From Zhongshania aquimaris (GTDB lineage Bacteria > Pseudomonadota > Gammaproteobacteria > Pseudomonadales > Spongiibacteraceae): a DNA stretch of 64,000 nt. Below, piece by piece: positions 61,214-64,000 of this stretch (its first letter is position 1; the number at the start of each line of letters is the position of its first letter). The DNA is taken from the NCBI RefSeq assembly GCF_019312595.1, contig NZ_JAHWDQ010000002.1, positions 62,001 through 126,000 on the forward strand, written 5' to 3'. Below the pieces are notes generated by a model that worked only from the letters and a program-made list of their open reading frames with translations, was not told the origin of the DNA and ran no database searches. The position numbers and the translations under genes were made by a program.

Positions 61214-62596
61214 GTGGACGAAACTCTCCTGCAATTCATTCGCCACCTTCGCAACAATGGCTTGGCGATTTCAACCGCGGAAACGCTGGACGCCATGCGC
61301 GTAGTGGCGACCCTCGGCTATAGCGATCCGGGTTTACTGCGCGACGGCTTGGCGAGCTGCCTTGCTAAAACCGTCGACGACCACAGTCACTTCGCCGTAT
61401 GTTTTGAGCGGTTTTTCCGCGCCCCCATCGGCGAAAATATCACTGACAACAATACAAAAGACGAGGCGGAAAACACCGACCTCGACGACACCAAAAATCC
61501 AAATGAAGGCGACGGTGCAGGTGGCGGCGAAGGCGCCGGCAATGGCCAAGGCAGCGGCGGCTCGGGAAGCATTGGCCAGCGCGACAACACGCTTAGTGAA
61601 GTGATTCGCGCCGCCGCAGAAGTCGGCTTAGAAAATATTAAGTTCCGCACTCAGCGCGGAGTTTATCGGCGCAAAATTTTAAATGCGCTAAACGACGAAC
61701 AAAAAGTATCTAACATCCAACAGCTGCAAGACGCTGGCGAAATAGAGCAGGCCCTCATACTCCGCCAATTGCGCGACCGCCAAATTGCCGCGGTAAAGGA
61801 TGTCATCGACCGCCAGCTATTATTAAACAACGACGCGGCAGGCAAACAGCTTCGCGATGACACCATAAAAGACACATCGCTGTCTGCCATGGAGCATTAC
61901 CACCGCGAACGATTGCCACCACTGATCCGCAAGCTCGCCAAAAAACTTGCCTCTCGCCACCGGCAACGCCATAAACGAGCCCGACGCGGCAAACTCGATC
62001 TTGGCAAAACCCTGCGTCGCAATATTGCCTACGGCGGCATTCCCTTCCACCGATTCTGGAAAACCACCCGCAAAGACAAAAGCGATATTTTTGTGCTGTG
62101 CGACATAAGCGGTTCCGTCAGCGCCTGGTCGCGGGTGCTATTGCTCTTTGTGCAAGCACTTAGTGATGTGCTGCCCAATACCCGCAGCTTTGTGTTTTGT
62201 GGCCAAAGCATTGAAGTCAGCGATTTGTTTAAACAGTACCCCGCTGACGAAGCCATGGCCATCATTCAACAACGACATGGCTTAGGCGGCAGTGATTACG
62301 GCTTAGCGCTCAATAGTTTTTGGAATCAAATTGAAGACAAGCTCAATCGCCGAAGCTGTGTGATTATTCTTGGCGACGGTCGCGGCAACGGCGGCGACAC
62401 GGGAATAGATGCCCTGCGCAATATTTATCACCGCGCCAGACTGGTGTTGTGGTTTAACCCAGAGTCACACTACAGCTGGAACACCGGCGATTCGGAAATC
62501 CGTCGCTATCAAAGTGCCAGTCACTACGTTGCTGAATGTGGGTCGCTGCGCAAACTAGAGCGACTTCTGGACCAATTACTGAGCTTACTGCAATAA
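61214..62596 (+). CDS. VWA domain protein, CoxE-like
   Basis: A 460-residue protein that partners the MoxR ATPase. It starts at GTG 61214. A low-complexity linker (about 80-120) is rich in Asp/Asn then Gly. The C-terminal von Willebrand A domain has the metal-ion-dependent adhesion motif DISGSVS at 297-303, with further motif residues in GGSDYG and the ILGDGRGN stretch. The layout fits CoxE-like and related metalloenzyme-assembly factors. With MoxR it is predicted to insert metal or remodel a target. The target itself is not in the window. Confidence 0.9.
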   Translation: MDETLLQFIRHLRNNGLAISTAETLDAMRVVATLGYSDPGLLRDGLASCLAKTVDDHSHFAVCFERFFRAPIGENITDNNTKDEAENTDLDDTKNPNEGDGAGGGEGAGNGQGSGGSGSIGQRDNTLSEVIRAAAEVGLENIKFRTQRGVYRRKILNALNDEQKVSNIQQLQDAGEIEQALILRQLRDRQIAAVKDVIDRQLLLNNDAAGKQLRDDTIKDTSLSAMEHYHRERLPPLIRKLAKKLASRHRQRHKRARRGKLDLGKTLRRNIAYGGIPFHRFWKTTRKDKSDIFVLCDISGSVSAWSRVLLLFVQALSDVLPNTRSFVFCGQSIEVSDLFKQYPADEAMAIIQQRHGLGGSDYGLALNSFWNQIEDKLNRRSCVIILGDGRGNGGDTGIDALRNIYHRARLVLWFNPESHYSWNTGDSEIRRYQSASHYVAECGSLRKLERLLDQLLSLLQ

Positions 62597-62687
62597 GGCA
62601 TATACTCACTATACCGTGTGCAAATGCGGTATCCTTGTCACACAAAATCGCTACAGTCACGGCAATCCTAAGCTAGCTCGGGCCATC

Positions 62688-63299
62688 ATGAATAAATTAA
62701 AACACTTTATTAGCCAGTCATTTATCGGTGGTGTATTAGTTATCGCACCCGTGATCATTCTATTGCTGGGGCTGCGCTGGTTAGTGAATAGCGTGCAAAC
62801 TTTAATTGCCCCCATGACAGCACCGCTTGTTCGCCTTACCGGCGCGCCGCCGCTGTTGATCGACGCGCTGGTGATCGCCCTCATTTTGCTAAGTTGTTTT
62901 ATCGTCGGCACCATCGTTGCCACCAGTGCCGGACGCTGGATTCAAAATTTTGTCGATGCTCATCTAGCGCGCTTTGCCCCCGGCTATCGCCTTATTCGCG
63001 ACATCATTCAGCAAATGTTTGGCGCCAATAGCAATTCGCCGTTCACCAAAGGTGAGGCGGCCGTTGTGCAGCTGTACGGCGTAGATAGCCCCGCACGCGC
63101 CACCGCGATTATCACCAGCCGCCACAGCAATGGTTGGTACACCGTATTTGTGCCCACCGGCCCAAACCCAACGTCTGGTTTTGTCTACCATCTTCCTCCA
63201 GAATGCGTAGAGCCTCGACCCGATATCAAACTCGACGCCGCGTTTAAATCGATTATTTCCTGTGGTGCCGGTTCTGCGGAACTTGGCGTTATCAAATAA
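62688..63299 (+). CDS. DUF502 membrane protein
   Basis: A 203-residue inner-membrane protein. Two transmembrane helices (about 13-33 and 55-80) are followed by an RDIIQQMFGAN segment and a beta-rich cytosolic domain (VVQLYG, ITSRHSNGWYTVFVPTGPNPTSGFVYHL), the latter being the DUF502 hallmark. Function unknown. The start at 62688 gives the usual MNKLKHFISQSFIGG; upstream codons lack support. It lies on the plus strand between the VWA gene and trkH. Confidence 0.92.
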   Translation: MNKLKHFISQSFIGGVLVIAPVIILLLGLRWLVNSVQTLIAPMTAPLVRLTGAPPLLIDALVIALILLSCFIVGTIVATSAGRWIQNFVDAHLARFAPGYRLIRDIIQQMFGANSNSPFTKGEAAVVQLYGVDSPARATAIITSRHSNGWYTVFVPTGPNPTSGFVYHLPPECVEPRPDIKLDAAFKSIISCGAGSAELGVIK

Positions 63300-63358
63300 T
63301 CGGCTAGCTAGGCCTACGCGAGTACGCCAGCACCAAAGGCCAACACAGCGATCACACA

Positions 63359-64000
63359 ATGACCCAGTCCACACTCATCAAACCAGTCCTCAAAGTCTGC
63401 AGCCTTATACTGCTGGTCTTTGGGCTGATGATGACTGTACCTCTGCTCATGGCCATCATTTACCACACGGGCAACACCGCCGCTTTTAGCAACGCCATCG
63501 CACTGACCGTGGGTCTCGCTGCTGCCGGTTGGATTTTATCGCGCTCACATCGCATCAATATGCTCACCCCTCGGCAAATGTTTTTAATCACCACTAGCTC
63601 CTGGCTGCTCATTTCATTGACCGGAGCCCTGCCGTTTTTACTCATACCCGGACTCTGCGGATTGACCGACGCCGTGTTTGAGTCGGTATCTGGCCTCACC
63701 ACCACCGGCTCTACCGTGCTGACTGGGCTAGACACCATGCCACACGATATTTTGGTATGGCGTTCAATCCTGCAGTGGGTTGGCGGTCTCGGGGTTATCG
63801 GCATGGCCGTCGCGATTCTGCCCTTCCTGAAAGTAGGTGGTATGCGCCTATTCCAAACGGAGTCTTCCGACTGGTCAGACAAAGCCATACCGCGCTCACG
63901 CACCATGGTCACCATGATTATTTACGTGTACATCATCCTCACGTTTCTGTGCACGCTCGCCTATATGTTCACCGGCATGGATAGCTTTCACGCCGTCAAT
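63359..64000 (+). CDS. trkH: TrkH family potassium uptake protein (partial, C-terminus beyond window)
   Basis: The visible 214 residues start MTQSTLIKPVLKVCSLILLVFGLMM, the typical first transmembrane helix. They include the first pore loop with the selectivity-filter sequence SGLTTTGSTVLTG, and QWVGGLGVIGMAVAILPFLKVGG. TrkH is the K+-translocating subunit working with cytosolic TrkA. The frame is open to the last base of the window. It starts 60 bases after the DUF502 stop on the same strand. Confidence 0.95.
   Translation, partial: MTQSTLIKPVLKVCSLILLVFGLMMTVPLLMAIIYHTGNTAAFSNAIALTVGLAAAGWILSRSHRINMLTPRQMFLITTSSWLLISLTGALPFLLIPGLCGLTDAVFESVSGLTTTGSTVLTGLDTMPHDILVWRSILQWVGGLGVIGMAVAILPFLKVGGMRLFQTESSDWSDKAIPRSRTMVTMIIYVYIILTFLCTLAYMFTGMDSFHAVN

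Noticed and set aside
1-64000. tRNA, CRISPR array, insertion sequence or prophage
   Set aside because: Reading both strands I found no cloverleaf-like T-loop motif, no regularly spaced repeats, and no transposase, integrase or phage genes.

Overview
The window reads as a contiguous piece of a gammaproteobacterial chromosome. The evidence is a ParE-YqiA-CpdA-YqiB-TolC block, WaaA, ElbB, HslR/HslO, HemW, UbiD, and several families best known from Pseudomonas (PA2778/PA2779-type pair, PhaD-type regulator, phasins, a PA3286-like ketoacyl synthase). The mix of polyhydroxyalkanoate (PHA) granule genes, many acyl-CoA dehydrogenases and a Rieske oxygenase suggests a marine or oligotrophic heterotroph, perhaps of the Cellvibrionales/Spongiibacteraceae type. 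That taxonomic guess is inference. I see no tRNA, rRNA, CRISPR array, insertion sequence or prophage, and gene density is high throughout.

Layout. 1-9.5 kb: an NAD(P)H-binding protein cut by the window edge, a VOC protein, then parE, yqiA, cpdA and a DUF1249 gene on the minus strand, diverging from tolC; then waaA, elbB and a short ppx/gppA on the minus strand. 9.5-13 kb: trxA, rho, ubiD. 13-20 kb: a Fur-box-preceded TonB receptor plus PepSY membrane protein, an AT-rich gap, and a 973-residue lipoprotein of unknown role. 20-29.5 kb: hemW, an SDR, a Nudix hydrolase, an MscS channel, ilvD, a DUF2007 protein and fadE. 29.9-36.4 kb: a PA3286-like ketoacyl synthase, then two divergent operons (MFS transporter + chalcone-isomerase-like protein; FAD oxidoreductase + DUF1365 + cyclopropane fatty acid synthase). 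36.4-43.4 kb: FabH-type synthase, TetR regulator, two acyl-CoA dehydrogenases, a small ORF, yrfG, hslR, hslO. 43.5-52 kb: pckA, a methyltransferase, an alpha/beta hydrolase, two phasins, a PhaD-like regulator, tex. 52-64 kb: PA2778/PA2779-type pair, glycine-zipper protein, cobS, peroxiredoxin, murI, a Rieske oxygenase, a three-repeat exported protein, moaA, a DUF985 cupin, a MoxR/VWA pair, DUF502, and the start of trkH.

The strongest non-gene signal is in the 105-bp gap between the two divergent lipid operons (32874-32978). Each strand carries TGATCT, 16 bases, then CGTA, and the two -10 elements share their CG. This looks like a pair of interlocked divergent promoters for an ECF sigma factor, resembling those of the RpoE-ChrR singlet-oxygen response. 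It would tie the MFS/chalcone-isomerase arm and the FAD/DUF1365/Cfa arm into one membrane-lipid stress regulon. Other points worth a second look are a perfect 21-bp inverted repeat at 57932-57990, the large orphan lipoprotein, the acyl-CoA dehydrogenase pair under a TetR gene, a MoxR/VWA pair beside moaA, and several strong hairpins that lack a T-run.
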